Shown here in pieces: positions 14,861 to 25,281 of a DNA stretch of 64,000 bases; within the stretch, counting starts at the first letter, position 1, and every line of letters begins with the position of its first letter. Origin of the DNA: Urechis unicinctus (taxonomy: Eukaryota; Annelida; Polychaeta; Xenopneusta; Urechidae); NCBI GenBank assembly GCA_034190875.2, contig CM067357.1, positions 22,487,704 through 22,551,703 of the forward strand. The letters run 5' to 3'. The notes under the pieces were generated by a model, which saw nothing but the letters and a program-made list of their open reading frames with translations, was not told the DNA's origin and made no database searches. The translations under genes and the position numbers were made by a program.

Positions 14861-17432
14861 TCGGTGAGTAAATGGCCCGGGCGAACCTGATGTTAATTTA
14901 ATTATTGTCCATTTGTTTTACGAAATAATGGATGTCATCTTTAAGTATAAGAACGTCAACAGAAAAACAGCGGTCGCACACAAGAAATCACTTTTCTGAT
15001 GACATGAACGGAAACGATAAACCTCTCTGGTATAGACAAACAATCCAGTACTTTTCATCATGTATACAAAATTCTTATAAAAGTAGGCGTAAAATCATGT
15101 ACATCAATGCGATTTCTATTTCCCGCATATATGCGGATAACAAATGCTTAAGATATGAAACAAAATAAGGATATAGAATATTATTCAAGAAGTTAATCTA
15201 CTCTCATTATTCATTCAAAATCTCCTTTTAATAGGCATGATCGACTTATTAATCAAGATATAACGAATCCCATCGAGCACAAGTGGTACCATACGCTTCA
15301 ACAAATATTAAAATACGTTTCAAGGGAGACAGAAGAGGTTTATATGTATGAAATTAATGCCATCTTGTCTTGAAATATGTGAAACAAAACTGGATGCTCA
15401 CTGAGACATTGAGGGGATGCACGAACATGATTAAAGATTACAGTCGTGCCAAATATCCACAAGGACAACGCAAGTGCCAATCTCGCCAATCTATGGGTTT
15501 TTTTTACATCTTGCAAGTTAAACTATCAGTAATTTATAATTTTACATTTCTCATGATTTCAAAATTCGACGAAGATTGAAGACTCGGCTCTTGACATGTT
15601 GTCTTCTGATGACATCCGTCGGTGATCCTTGGAAAATGTTAGCACTTCCTAAGAACCTAAACGAGGCCACCACCCATAGAACCCTCAGAAGAACTATTAT
15701 TCAACAAACTATGAACAAAATTGTCACCCTTTTATTTGCTTATGGGCGCGATAACTTCGATGACCCAAAAAATAAAAAAATTAATGCATGCTCCCAATTG
15801 TACCGCGCTGCGCATGCGCTATGAAAGGAACATGTTCACAGCAACTTTTCTTTGGCCTTTTCGGCTCGGATTAGCCTTTTTAATTCAGGTAGTAGATCAT
15901 TGCATTTAAGAGACATAAGCGGCAAGTCAACCTTAACCCCGAGCCAGGCGGCGTGTACATTTATGAGAGCGGAAGATGTGTGTGGTATCCAGTTGAAACA
16001 CCAGTGCTTAACCACCCCTGTTAACCGTTAACCGACATGGGAGCTCCAGCCTCCAGCCTCCAGGGCCAGGCCCAGCCACGATCATGAAAACGAAAAGTCA
16101 AGTGTCAACAGTGACAAGTCTCACACAGCCCCAGGACCCAATGACGGTATAGAAATTCAAACATATATTATTGTTTTCTTCAGAGGATCGTTTTCAACGG
16201 ACTGTGCCATGTAGAAAGATAAACGTTCTATTCCCCAGATAGACAAAGACCTCTGACCAGCTGACTGCGTCCGCGCTATTTACCCTGTTTACTACTTTCG
16301 ATCTCTCACATCCGCGCTGTAGCCTGTGGGTGGCATCAGATAATCAAAACACCAGGGGCAAGTGCCTTGCCTATTCCCCAGACAGTTTCCTAACGTTTAC
16401 CCAAGTGAGAGTATCTCCTCGAATAATACCCGCTTTGTCGCATTTTGAGTTTCATGACAATTTGAGTCTGCCGTATTTCTCAAGCGAAACGGGATGGAGA
16501 GAAGAGAAGAGTTTCCAAACGATGCAGGTCACCAAGTTCATTGGGCTGTTCCAATAATCACTTCAGGGTTGAAAGGTTCAATGGGATGACATGTTAACAG
16601 TTTCACTCACACACCAAATATCTGTGAATCGTGCAATTGACTACAACAGTTCAATTGACTTGTGTATCAGTTTAATTCCATATTGCCAAACTTCCTAATA
16701 CACAAATACTCAGTCTCGCTTCCCTTTGACATAGTCGCAACATGAAATCGCCCTAGGACTAGGACTATTACTATGGAGCCGTTGCTTTGACCTTAAAAGA
16801 TTTCACAGGGAAAGTAAGCTAGGTACATAGTGTCTTTAAATTGACCATACCATTGGAGATTACCATACCAATGTGTTAAGTAGAGTCTCCTTGATATAGA
16901 TGCTAGTGATAATTGAAAAGATGCATGTTTCAGAGGGTTATCCAGTTTTGATCAATTATCACTTGGATCTGCTTATCACTTTCATTCTTCCACATATTGG
17001 TGATGGTAATTGAATGAAGAATAAAGCAGTGTGACAATTCTTTCTTAGGTACATAAATCGTGACACCACTTTCATGGCCTTGAACTATAATTGTTACTAT
17101 AAAATCCCCAAGGATAACAAAATGGTATTGAGCGAAAACACTATTCTTCATTTGTAGTATATTAGAGGAACAAAATGTTTCATTGCATTTGATGCCAATG
17201 AGACTACCAAACAGTCCAGAACGGCCCTCTCACAACGAGACAGGTTTGCAATTGGCCACCCTTCCATGGTGTGCAGTAGGTCTGGCATCGGCCTTTGACA
17301 CTTACCTAAAAATTGTGTGTAACAAATAGCCACTGCAAAAAACTGATTAGCATGCTTTGGTATGTATCTGATATAATCTATTGTCATTCCATGTCAACCA
17401 AGTTGTTGAGAATTTATTTTGCTTCTGTATAG
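14861..17432. other. Left interior of KDZ element; no firm gene
   Basis: 14861-16118 is shared with copy 1 and shows nothing but short frames. 16119-17432 is unique. A 75-codon frame at 16330 lacks an ATG. Around 17150-17310 all three + frames and one - frame are open, and the - strand has an AG|GTAAGT donor-like site near 17310. Exons upstream of the first recognised transposase exon, or a small - strand exon, may therefore lie here, but none can be fixed from sequence alone. Confidence 0.5.
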
Positions 17433-17804
17433 GTATGGCCCATGACATATCTGACACAGTCCTGGACGCAGATGAAGCCAATTGCATGAGTAACCGATGA
17501 GTTACCACAGAACAATACTCATGGTTAATTTGGAAAAATGGAATCCTGAGGTTTGTTCTTTTAAAAATTGAATAGCATAGGAGTGTTTACCTTGCACTTT
17601 GCAGCCTATTACAATTGGCTCCCAATTGAAATAAGTAGAGATGGTCAAGGTATTGATTTGTAATGCGTATTAACCTGCTCATTCAGCCTACAAAACTCAG
17701 TGTTGTGTGAGACTCGCAGTCTTGAAACCCTAACATAAATATTGTTAAACTGTACTCAACTAGGCTGTGTTAATTAGCTTGCATTTTGTGATTGAATATT
17801 GTAG

Positions 17805-18116
17805 CATCTCAATTTATGAAATGGCAACCCAAGAACTGTGAGCCATTACCGGTCATTTTACTGGAATATGGACATTGGGCGTCAACGCCTTCTAGTCCTA
17901 GAGTGGCATTTACTCTTGATTTCATGCGTACACTGAGAGCCATGGTGTTGGAAGGACAGATAAGCATCTATGACTTCTTCACTAGCATGCAAGAGTGCAG
18001 ATCAGGAATTGGTAGACATGCTCTTGAACTTTTGTTGGGTTGAGCATAATTTTGGCACCTTGCCGTTCACTGGGCTAGGATTCCCAGATGGATCTCAGTG
18101 CCCTGTTTGCCCACAG
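17805..18116 (+). CDS. KDZ transposase N-terminal exon (CPVCPQ)
   Basis: The exon follows a TTGTAG acceptor and joins in phase with the exon at 17433-17489. It first reads LLEYGHWASTPSSPRVAF, then a leucine-rich segment, and must shift by +1 between about 17975 and 18010 to enter the frame that reads NFCWVEHNFGTLPFTG and GFPDGSQCPVCPQ before a CAG|GTAGAC donor. The frame change is a lesion or a base error. The segment corresponds to the conserved region just before the catalytic core in KDZ proteins. Confidence 0.75.
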
Positions 18117-18244
18117 GTAGACTCTTGAATGCAAAGAGATTGCCAATTAATACCATTGCCATGATAAGCAATGATAACAACCACTATGCACATAAAATAA
18201 TCTACTTCTTTTTACAAAATCTGATTGAGTTGGCTGTCAAATAG

Positions 18245-18390
18245 TGGATGGCAACATGAATTTAGTTTGTGGGGCAAAAACGGGACATAGCGTCAGAGCC
18301 CCTATACATGAAGGATGTTTCTTCCTGTCTCAGAATGTGATAGACCAGTTTGTCAGACACCATAGTGACAAAGCCAACCCTGTGGACCAG
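18245..18390 (+). CDS. KDZ transposase exon with first catalytic Asp
   Basis: Reads VDGNMNLVCGAKTG followed by a helix-rich stretch ending NPVDQ at a CAG|GTGGGT donor. In KDZ proteins the DGNF-type motif carries the first catalytic aspartate. The acceptor phase does not match the preceding CAG donor, so either a short intervening exon or another lesion is present. Confidence 0.75.
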
Positions 18391-18603
18391 GTGGGTGTGA
18401 AATATCTATTTCCAATGCTGTCAAATATGGTGAATATTAGCATTTGTGTGTCATTAACCTGAAGTAACTTATATATGTATAGACAAGTCAGCTGAATTGA
18501 TCGGTTTCTTTAGTGATGTAATATTTTATGTAGATCTGCATTGACCATCTTTATAATTACCTTATCCGCATATTGCTATTATAGAACTGTAGCAATTTCC
18601 AAG

Positions 18604-18722
18604 CTGGGTCCGTTCTCCGTGCCAAAAAACAAGACGGCTAAGCTGGACATTGCTGGTGCATTTGCATCTGTTTGTTACCGTGACTTCCCTTGCAAGATTT
18701 TTTACATGGAACATGGGGAGCG
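18604..18722 (+). CDS. KDZ transposase exon ending in GER
   Basis: Reads LGPFSVPKNKTAKLDIAGAF, then SVCYRDFPCKIFYMEHGER. It matches the KDZ core in which a D..G...AVCRHG-like motif is followed by a GER motif. The donor splits the Arg codon (CG|GTAAGA), and the next exon supplies the missing base exactly. Confidence 0.8.
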
Positions 18723-19365
18723 GTAAGATCAACTCTTTTTGTATAGTTTTAATATGGTTTGTAGAATGTAATAATTGAACATCCAGACACCCTTAAGCAA
18801 GTAACTCATTTGCCACAGGTAGACATATGTGTCATAATGTGAATATTTTGGTGTTATCAAACTAAGCTACAATTTGTCCATCTATTACATCATGATTTAG
18901 TCATGCCATGTGTCAATTTCTTGTTTCATGCAGGAACAAAAACAGCAATCACATATACATGGGTTTTTGATGCCAAACTTCCATTATATGACCATATACA
19001 GTGGCATGTAGCAGGACTAGACCTTTATGATTTATTACTGAGCTTGTGGAGAAGTTTATAAAAATGCAGATCTAACAATTGTCAGTTGAATTTCAACTGG
19101 TACATATAACTGGCATTTGAGACCATACATGATGATTTCCCCATTATGATTTATAATTTTGGTATCATAGGAGAAACATCACACCATTGTGAATGACTTT
19201 AGAGAATAGGCTTTCTGTTATGCTATAGTTATTGAAGAAGCATGTGAACAGTATTGTTGTTGTGGCTTTGGTTGTTGGTTTGATATTTTAGATTCTACCC
19301 ACATTTGTGATTCATCTGGATGGACATCTTTAACATACTGATAACCATGTGTCTGTTCTTAACAG

Positions 19366-19456
19366 CATGGCATACCGTATTTTCATGATGAAAAACTTGG
19401 AGAATGTGGACATCCTAATGTATGATTTGGGCTGTTTACTAAGCACTGTTGTCAAG
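19366..19456 (+). CDS. KDZ transposase exon with YDLGC (second Asp)
   Basis: 91 bp between an AACAG acceptor and an AAG|GTAACC donor. It completes the split Arg codon and reads MAYRIFMMKNLENVDILMYD followed by LGCLLSTVVK. The YDLGC segment corresponds to the YDIAC-like motif of the family, carrying the second catalytic aspartate. Confidence 0.85.
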
Positions 19457-19547
19457 GTAACCAAACACAATTTTTTATACTATACAACCTAATGCTGAAA
19501 GTTGTTGCCAATTTTAGTTAAACAGTATTGTTGGCATGCATATGCAG

Positions 19548-19622
19548 AGAAAAGGCATAAGTGCTGGAGTGACATTTGCCCTACCAATATTCAATGTGTA
19601 TGGTCACAAGATGTCATGTCAG
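19548..19622 (+). CDS. KDZ transposase exon with VYGHKMSCQ
   Basis: Exactly 25 codons, phase 0 at both ends, between TGCAG and CAG|GTAAGA. It reads GVTFALPIFNVYGHKMSCQ, the conserved P.FH.YGH..CQ-type motif of KDZ transposases. Confidence 0.88.
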
Positions 19623-19740
19623 GTAAGAATGTGAATTTAAGTTTCAGGAATATTATATTGATTAATATACTTGCATAATAATGTATGATATTATATATTA
19701 AAAATATCCTCAATAATTCCATTGCTGAAACATCAAATAG

Positions 19741-19930
19741 TTTTTAATCGTAAATCCAGTATAGCCCAAGGTGCTGGGCTTTTTGATGGTGAAGGAACTG
19801 AGAGATGCTGGATCTATTTGGGCAAATTCAGCAAGATCACAAAAGAAATTACCCCAGAAAATAGGTCAGATCCTATTGTGGAATCACTCCTGAACTATGG
19901 ACAGAAAATCACTTCTAAAATATGGAAGTA
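19741..19930 (+). CDS. KDZ transposase exon with DGEGTERCW (Glu)
   Basis: Reads GAGLFDGEGTERCWIYLG, then KFSKITKEITPENRSDPIVE. This is the DGE..ERLW motif with the catalytic glutamate, followed by the K.M.P..R.D segment. The acceptor is off by one phase from the preceding exon, and the 3' boundary is uncertain. Confidence 0.8.
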
Positions 19931-21579
19931 TAACTACCTGTACCTTACTTATCGTCTTTCTACTACTCAAATTATATTATTTTTTAATAAATTGATTACT
20001 TAAATGGTTTTGAAGGCCATACCTTGAATGACAGATTGTCATTGCTTATCAGAGATAGTACATCAAAGAAAATGGAGGAGTATCTTGCTTTATTACAAGG
20101 CATTGTCATTGGTATTCCTAGGCTGTAATTAGTTTAGTAACTTGTAATGTATCCTTGTTGTTGGGGTACCATACATGCTGTGAATATAGTTAATAAGCAT
20201 TGCTTCATCTAACCAATGTTATCTACAAATTTTATTGAATCATGTAATTGCAGTTGTGAATATTGTGAAAGCTGAAGTTATATGGTAAGCCCACACAATG
20301 TTATCAAAATGGCTTCAAACAGGAGCAACCAGAGGTCAAGTACATGACTGGTGTTCAGAAGAAAACGAGGTGGTCTTGACTTACAAACAGAGCCATAATG
20401 GTAAATGGCTGTTCTGACAAAAATAAGCAGTTTGATTTAATTAATTGTCATAGATTTCTGCCAAATGTGGAACCTTGCAATTTATCTAAACCTTTTTTGT
20501 GCATACTCTATAGATGCTTGGGAATACACATGTGCATATACCATTCATTGAGGTAAACTCTCTTCTCACAATGTGTTGGGTCTTTGGATAATGTGTATGT
20601 TTATCAAATACACAAATGGTACAGCAATGTATCTGTAATATTCCTGCCAGGAGAAGGAAGACAAATCCTTTTATTGGAGTGATATTAATGTTTTTATCTT
20701 CTTATTCTGGCTGCAGTGTTTGTGAAATTGATGATGCATTGAACACAGAGGATACTGAAGAGCAGCAAGCCAGGTAATGTGATAGTTACATACATAATTA
20801 TAATAGATGCTTAGATATTGTTATATTTGCTAGCTCAGTCATACAGTATACTATAACATATATCTTTGCTGTGGAAAATGAATTGTCACTCCTAAACTTT
20901 AGATTAGCCCTTCATGACCTTTGAAAAGCTTATAAGATTCTCCAATGCCAAGTAAACCCAATAGGTTATTGAAAGTTTGATGTCACCTTTTGTAATACAG
21001 CAAGCAAGGACACTTGCCTGACCCGGCAAATGGTTTTTGTGGTTAGTGTTTTTCCCTGGTGTCTCATTGAATACAATGTTATACCATTAACTTTTTCAAA
21101 ATTTAATCTTGACATAACTTGTTATTGAAAATCGTGCCAACAATAGCAGATCTTCAAGGCCCTTTGTTTCTAGCTTTTTTAAATTAAACAATGGATATGA
21201 CTATATATGGAGAGAACTTTTTTGCTACAAACCATTGAAATTAAATTTTGTTATTCATCACTTTGTGTGCAGGCTAGATGCCTCCCTGAAAAAAATAGAG
21301 ATGCAGAAGAGAAAAAAAAGCCCCTAACCTCACGCCTACATAAGACTTTGTAAGCTGTCGGATGCACCCAAAGGTGTCAGAGAAAACTGGAAGAGTTGAG
21401 AGATGCAGCGGTACTGACAACTATTTTGTGACCATGAAGTAAAAGTATGCAAGTGAGTTTTGAAGTCACCTTATTTTTATGTCGTTTTTCCAATAAACTA
21501 AATCTTTATGTCCGTCGGCCTAGGTCAGAATGGGATTATCATGAAATGCTAATGATTAATTACATTGTTGTGTCAACAG

Positions 21580-22226
21580 GGGGCCAGTCCTTGGCAAAGT
21601 GTATTACACGCCAAATTCTGCTCACAAGCAAGAAACTGAACAAGGTTATCAACAGCTGCAATAGTATCCCGACACATGGTTCTGGCCCCGAACCGCACCA
21701 TCAACAACGCTTTGATGTTACAACGCTTGATGCAGATGTGTGGCAGCACCTTTCACAACACTCTGATGTTACAGCGCTTGATGCAGATGTGTGGCAGCAC
21801 CTTTCACAACTCCATTCTGTTTCCTCTGATGTGCCACTCCCCATGAAGCGCAAGCTTATTGACAACCCCAGACTACATGAAAGGGGTATTGAGGAAATAG
21901 ACTTGGTGAAATGAGACATGGCATGCCTGCACAGGGTGAAACAGCTGTCAAATACAATTGATTCCATAAAACAGCAAACTGACCAAACTAGCATTGATAA
22001 AGGAACTTTGTCAGTGGTTTCAAGAAATCTTAAGGAAACGAGGAACCATTTTCACGCTGTAGAAATGATCAAAACATGCACGGACAGAGGGTGCTCAAAT
22101 TTAGAGCAGTTTGTGCATAATCTTTTCAGTGTTAATGATATAGGAATGGATGGACTTTACAAGATTGTTGTCAATATGGAGGCATTTCCAGATAATGAGG
22201 AAATTTCCAGTGACAATGAAATTTAA
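21580..22226 (+). CDS. KDZ transposase C-terminal exon with in-frame stop
   Basis: The exon follows a TCAACAG acceptor and reads GQSLAKCITRQILLTSKKLN, then a linker and a region that reads ERGIEEIDLVK, stop, DMACLHRVKQ, ending EEISSDNEI at 22226. Because the frame continues in phase for 103 codons after the TGA (21912-21914), the stop looks like a recent nonsense change. A 51-bp direct duplication (about 21714-21815) gives two copies of a DVT-LDADVWQHLSQ segment. Confidence 0.8.
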
Positions 22227-22269
22227 TAAGTTTATTTGTGCAGATATTTAGCTTGTGGTCTGTTATGTA

Positions 22270-22275
22270 AATAAA
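22270..22275 (+). terminator. Polyadenylation signal of the KDZ gene
   Basis: AATAAA lies 44 bp after the stop codon at 22224-22226. It is the first canonical signal downstream of the transposase frame. Confidence 0.65.
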
Positions 22276-22399
22276 ATTCTGCCTGTATTAAACCAATTTG
22301 TTTGTATCCACTTCTTACATTTATCAAACCAAGCAGACAACCCATTTACACCAGCATTCAACATCAGATAAGGGCAATTACTTTTGATTGGTTATGTAT

Positions 22400-22465
22400 C
22401 ACAGGCACTTGAGTTCGGACATCATGATTTGTTATCTCCATGATGTCTAAACTCGAGTGCCTGTG
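22400..22465. mobile_element. 66-bp palindromic MITE-like element
   Basis: Arms 22400-22427 and 22438-22465 are inverted repeats (CACAGGCACTTGAGTT...) matching at 24 of 28 positions with a 10-bp loop. TTATGTAT precedes the left arm and TTATGTAA follows the right, so a 7-8 bp target duplication flanks it. It lies just downstream of the transposase polyA signal. It may be a minimal non-autonomous insertion or a hairpin of the host element; its family is not known. Confidence 0.6.
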
Positions 22466-22849
22466 TTATGTAATATATATTAAAGAAAATTGTCAGTCTT
22501 TGTGTATGCTTGTCAATCTTCTCCAAAATATGCACCTAGCTAATTGCAAGTGTGCACAAATGTGCAATATTTCAATGAAAAAAAGTCTTTTCTGAGGGAT
22601 ATGCCTTCAAGGTAAAAATGCCTTCAATGCTATTCTCACTAACTGCTAGATTGGGAATAATGTAAGATTAATGGCAGCGACTAATGTAGGGTCACGGCTG
22701 AGATTAGGGACAAGGCGGGCTGATCAGCTCAGGCCATGCCAAGTGATAGGCTAGTTAACAATATCTTTCATTTGTCAGCATCGTCTCATAAGACCGTTAC
22801 CAAAACACAGTAAATCAAAACGATATGAGAGTAAATTTTACAGTGATAA

Positions 22850-22945
22850 CCCCCCCCCCCCATACTCTCCCTCCACAACCCGCAACCAACCCCCCCCCCA
22901 CACACACACACACTCACACCACCACCCCAACCCCCTTCCATACCT
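22850..22945. repeat. C-run and CA-rich strand-asymmetric tract
   Basis: A run of 12 C, then C-rich and CACACA-rich sequence almost free of G on this strand. Frames on the opposite strand encode Gly/Val/Cys runs and are artefacts. Confidence 0.9.
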
Positions 22946-23117
22946 CCCCATCCCATGCAGACGAACCCCATATAAATGCGTAATTTGTACTTCTTTACAT
23001 TTGTTCTGGCATAAAATACCTGAGTGCACTTAATAAGTACCACGCATATTGTGCTGGGTACCAGGCACAGAGTTCATGTTTCATGTACATGAAATAGAGC
23101 GCTAATGCGTCCAGATA

Positions 23118-23425
23118 GCATCGCATCATATGTCACCTATTAACGTCGTCCGCGTGCACCGGATTATATGCCACTCATTCACGTCGTCCGCGTGCACCGC
23201 ATTATTTGCCACATATTAACGTCTTCCGCGTGCACCGCATTATTTGCCACATATTAACGTCGTCCGAGTGCTCCGGATTATATGCCACATATTAACGTCG
23301 TCCGCGTGCTCCGGATTATATGCCACATATTAACGTCGTCTGCGTGCACCGCATTATTTGCCACATATTAACGTCATCTGCGTGCTCCGGATTATATGTC
23401 ACGTATTAACGTCGTACGCATGAAT
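23118..23425. repeat. 38-bp minisatellite, about eight units
   Basis: The unit reads GTCGTCCGCGTGCACCGC followed by an ATTATTTGCCACATATTAAC-like half. Units vary mainly between GCACCGC and GCTCCGG and between TTATTTGCC and TTATATGCC. Each carries several CpG sites, unlike the AT-rich surroundings. It lies inside the KDZ element. Confidence 0.9.
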
Positions 23426-23681
23426 TAAAACCACCAGAGTCAACACACTAATCTGTATGGCGTATCTGATTACTATTCACTTTTACCCTGGGGTAAAGTA
23501 TTTTGTTTTTGGTGGGAGGACAATTTTGGAAGACCAAATATGATCGGGTCGTATTGGGCGATGGTGAATTTAAAAGACAGATCCAGCAGTTTTTGAATCA
23601 CATTGGCAAATCAAACAAGCATCATTAACATTTCAAAAAACGTACGCATGTACGGATCACAAACTTGCACCCACAAAAATT

Positions 23682-24076
<395 letters not shown>

Positions 24077-24155
24077 TGAATGTACGTCAAACATGTGAAC
24101 TGATAGTATATGTGTAATAGTACATAAGAACTTATTGTTCTGTGTAAATATCGCA

Positions 24156-24173
24156 GGGGGGGGGGGGGGGGGG
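24156..24173. repeat. Homopolymer of 18 G
   Basis: Uninterrupted G run. Its length is probably unreliable in the assembly. Confidence 0.95.
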
Positions 24174-25120
24174 TGTTCTCACTATGTGGAGGTTAGTAGG
24201 GATGTGCCGACAATTTGGGTTGGTAATGGGGCGTTTGGTATACTATTGGTCGTTATTTCTTGAAGACAGGTATCGTAATGGGTCGGTTTTTTGGCAATGA
24301 CCTGGTAAACTAACACGTACGTTTTTTGACAGCGAGTATAGCAATGGATATTTGTTTTGTGATGGGTATCCAATATGATGCTCAATATTGGGTGTTTGTG
24401 CGCAAGTCCCCAGGGCCAATGGTGGCCAGCCCTATCAGCCAGCGTGGTTGTGTTGTTTTAAAGACAAGTGTTATGGCATGATAAGCAAACAGAAATGTCA
24501 AGACTGAACGTTCTTCTACCATTGTTACGTGTTATAGCGTCTACCTCATGGGCCGGACGCCCTGGGGCACTCGTTGATAGCTTGCGGGCCCGAGTCACAC
24601 ATTTGTTTATTTAGTGGCCGCTATCTTATTAACTGCCTTGCCGTTACGAACCAGAGCATCGTTGGGACTAACCACGGTATTAGCAAATTATTTTTGGAGT
24701 TGCGAAGCAATCCCCCCGGGATTGATAGCAACCGTCATTACACCAACATCACCCATCGGAGTAGCACATCCTCAATGTCTGCAGCACCTTCAACAGCCGA
24801 GATATTGAATTTACAAAGCGGTGGTATAAGGTGCAGCCAACATTCGGTAAGTTTGTTTTGTAAACTAGTCTATACACTTTGTTGTCATCAACACCATTTT
24901 GTTAGGACACTATTTAAGTCAGTAAAGGATAATCTAAGGATATGAGCTTGCTCGCAATAGTTGAGTGCCACCAATTTTTACATTTAGCCACCATAAAGGG
25001 GGCAAATAATGGGGACATCTTGACCTTAGTACGGCTGATGGGACTTGACTATAATTACCACCAACTCTTACATTAAGTATTTTAATTTATTGATATGCTG
25101 TTTCTGAGAGAGAAAAACAA
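24174..25120. other. KDZ interior with possible tRNA-derived remnant and lone exon
   Basis: 24525-24600 resembles the body of a tRNA-derived SINE: an AGCGTCTACCTCATGGGCC stretch followed by GGGCCCGAGTCAC, a B-box-like motif. 24775-24846 opens with ATG, encodes 24 codons beginning MSAAPSTAEI, and ends at a G|GTAAGT donor-like site, but no partner exon is seen on this strand. Both are weak calls. Confidence 0.25.
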
Positions 25121-25142
25121 TAAGTGTAGACATAAAAAAATA

Positions 25143-25148
25143 CTCTTT
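25143..25148 (-). terminator. Polyadenylation signal of the minus-strand gene
   Basis: AATAAA on the - strand, about 130 bp downstream of the predicted stop codon at 25282-25284. Confidence 0.5.
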
Positions 25149-25281
25149 ATTGTAATCAGTTAAAAACAACCAGCATGACCAATGTTTAAACCATGTCATT
25201 CTAATTATATAAATGCCACATTGCCAAAAATACAGCAACACAACGGGTTTTGCAGCTTGGCGTTCAGTTCCGGCTGTATTG

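Larger units (their letters stand above)
17433..22226 (+). pseudogene. KDZ transposase gene, multi-exon, decayed
   Basis: Encodes the transposase of the Kyakuja-Dileera-Zisupton superfamily, a DDE/RNase-H-fold enzyme that cuts and joins the element's ends in the nucleus. Exons read: 17433-17489; 17805-18116 (ends in CPVCPQ, a zinc-ligand-like pair); about 18245-18390 (VDGN, first acidic residue); about 18604-18722; 19366-19456 (YDLGC, second acidic residue); 19548-19622 (VYGHKMSCQ); about 19741-19930 (DGEGTERCW, the glutamate); 20009-20111; 20254-20284; 20717-20773; 21273-about 21326; 21580-22226. Many junctions agree in phase. Breaks: a +1 shift around 17975-18010, an in-frame TGA at 21912-21914, phase conflicts before the third and seventh exons, and an early stop in an A-run near 21325. 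The true N terminus is not found. AATAAA follows at 22270. Confidence 0.88.

Noticed and set aside
16330-16557. 75-codon frame as transposase start
   Set aside because: It begins with GTG, not ATG, has no donor in phase with a known exon and no KDZ similarity that I can see.
22786-23043. 85-codon glycine-rich minus frame
   Set aside because: Produced by the C-run and CA-rich tract at 22850-22945.
24775-24846. First exon of a further plus-strand gene (MSAAPSTAEI...)
   Set aside because: ATG and donor are plausible, but no downstream exon in phase was found and the next 2.8 kb is best explained by the minus-strand gene.
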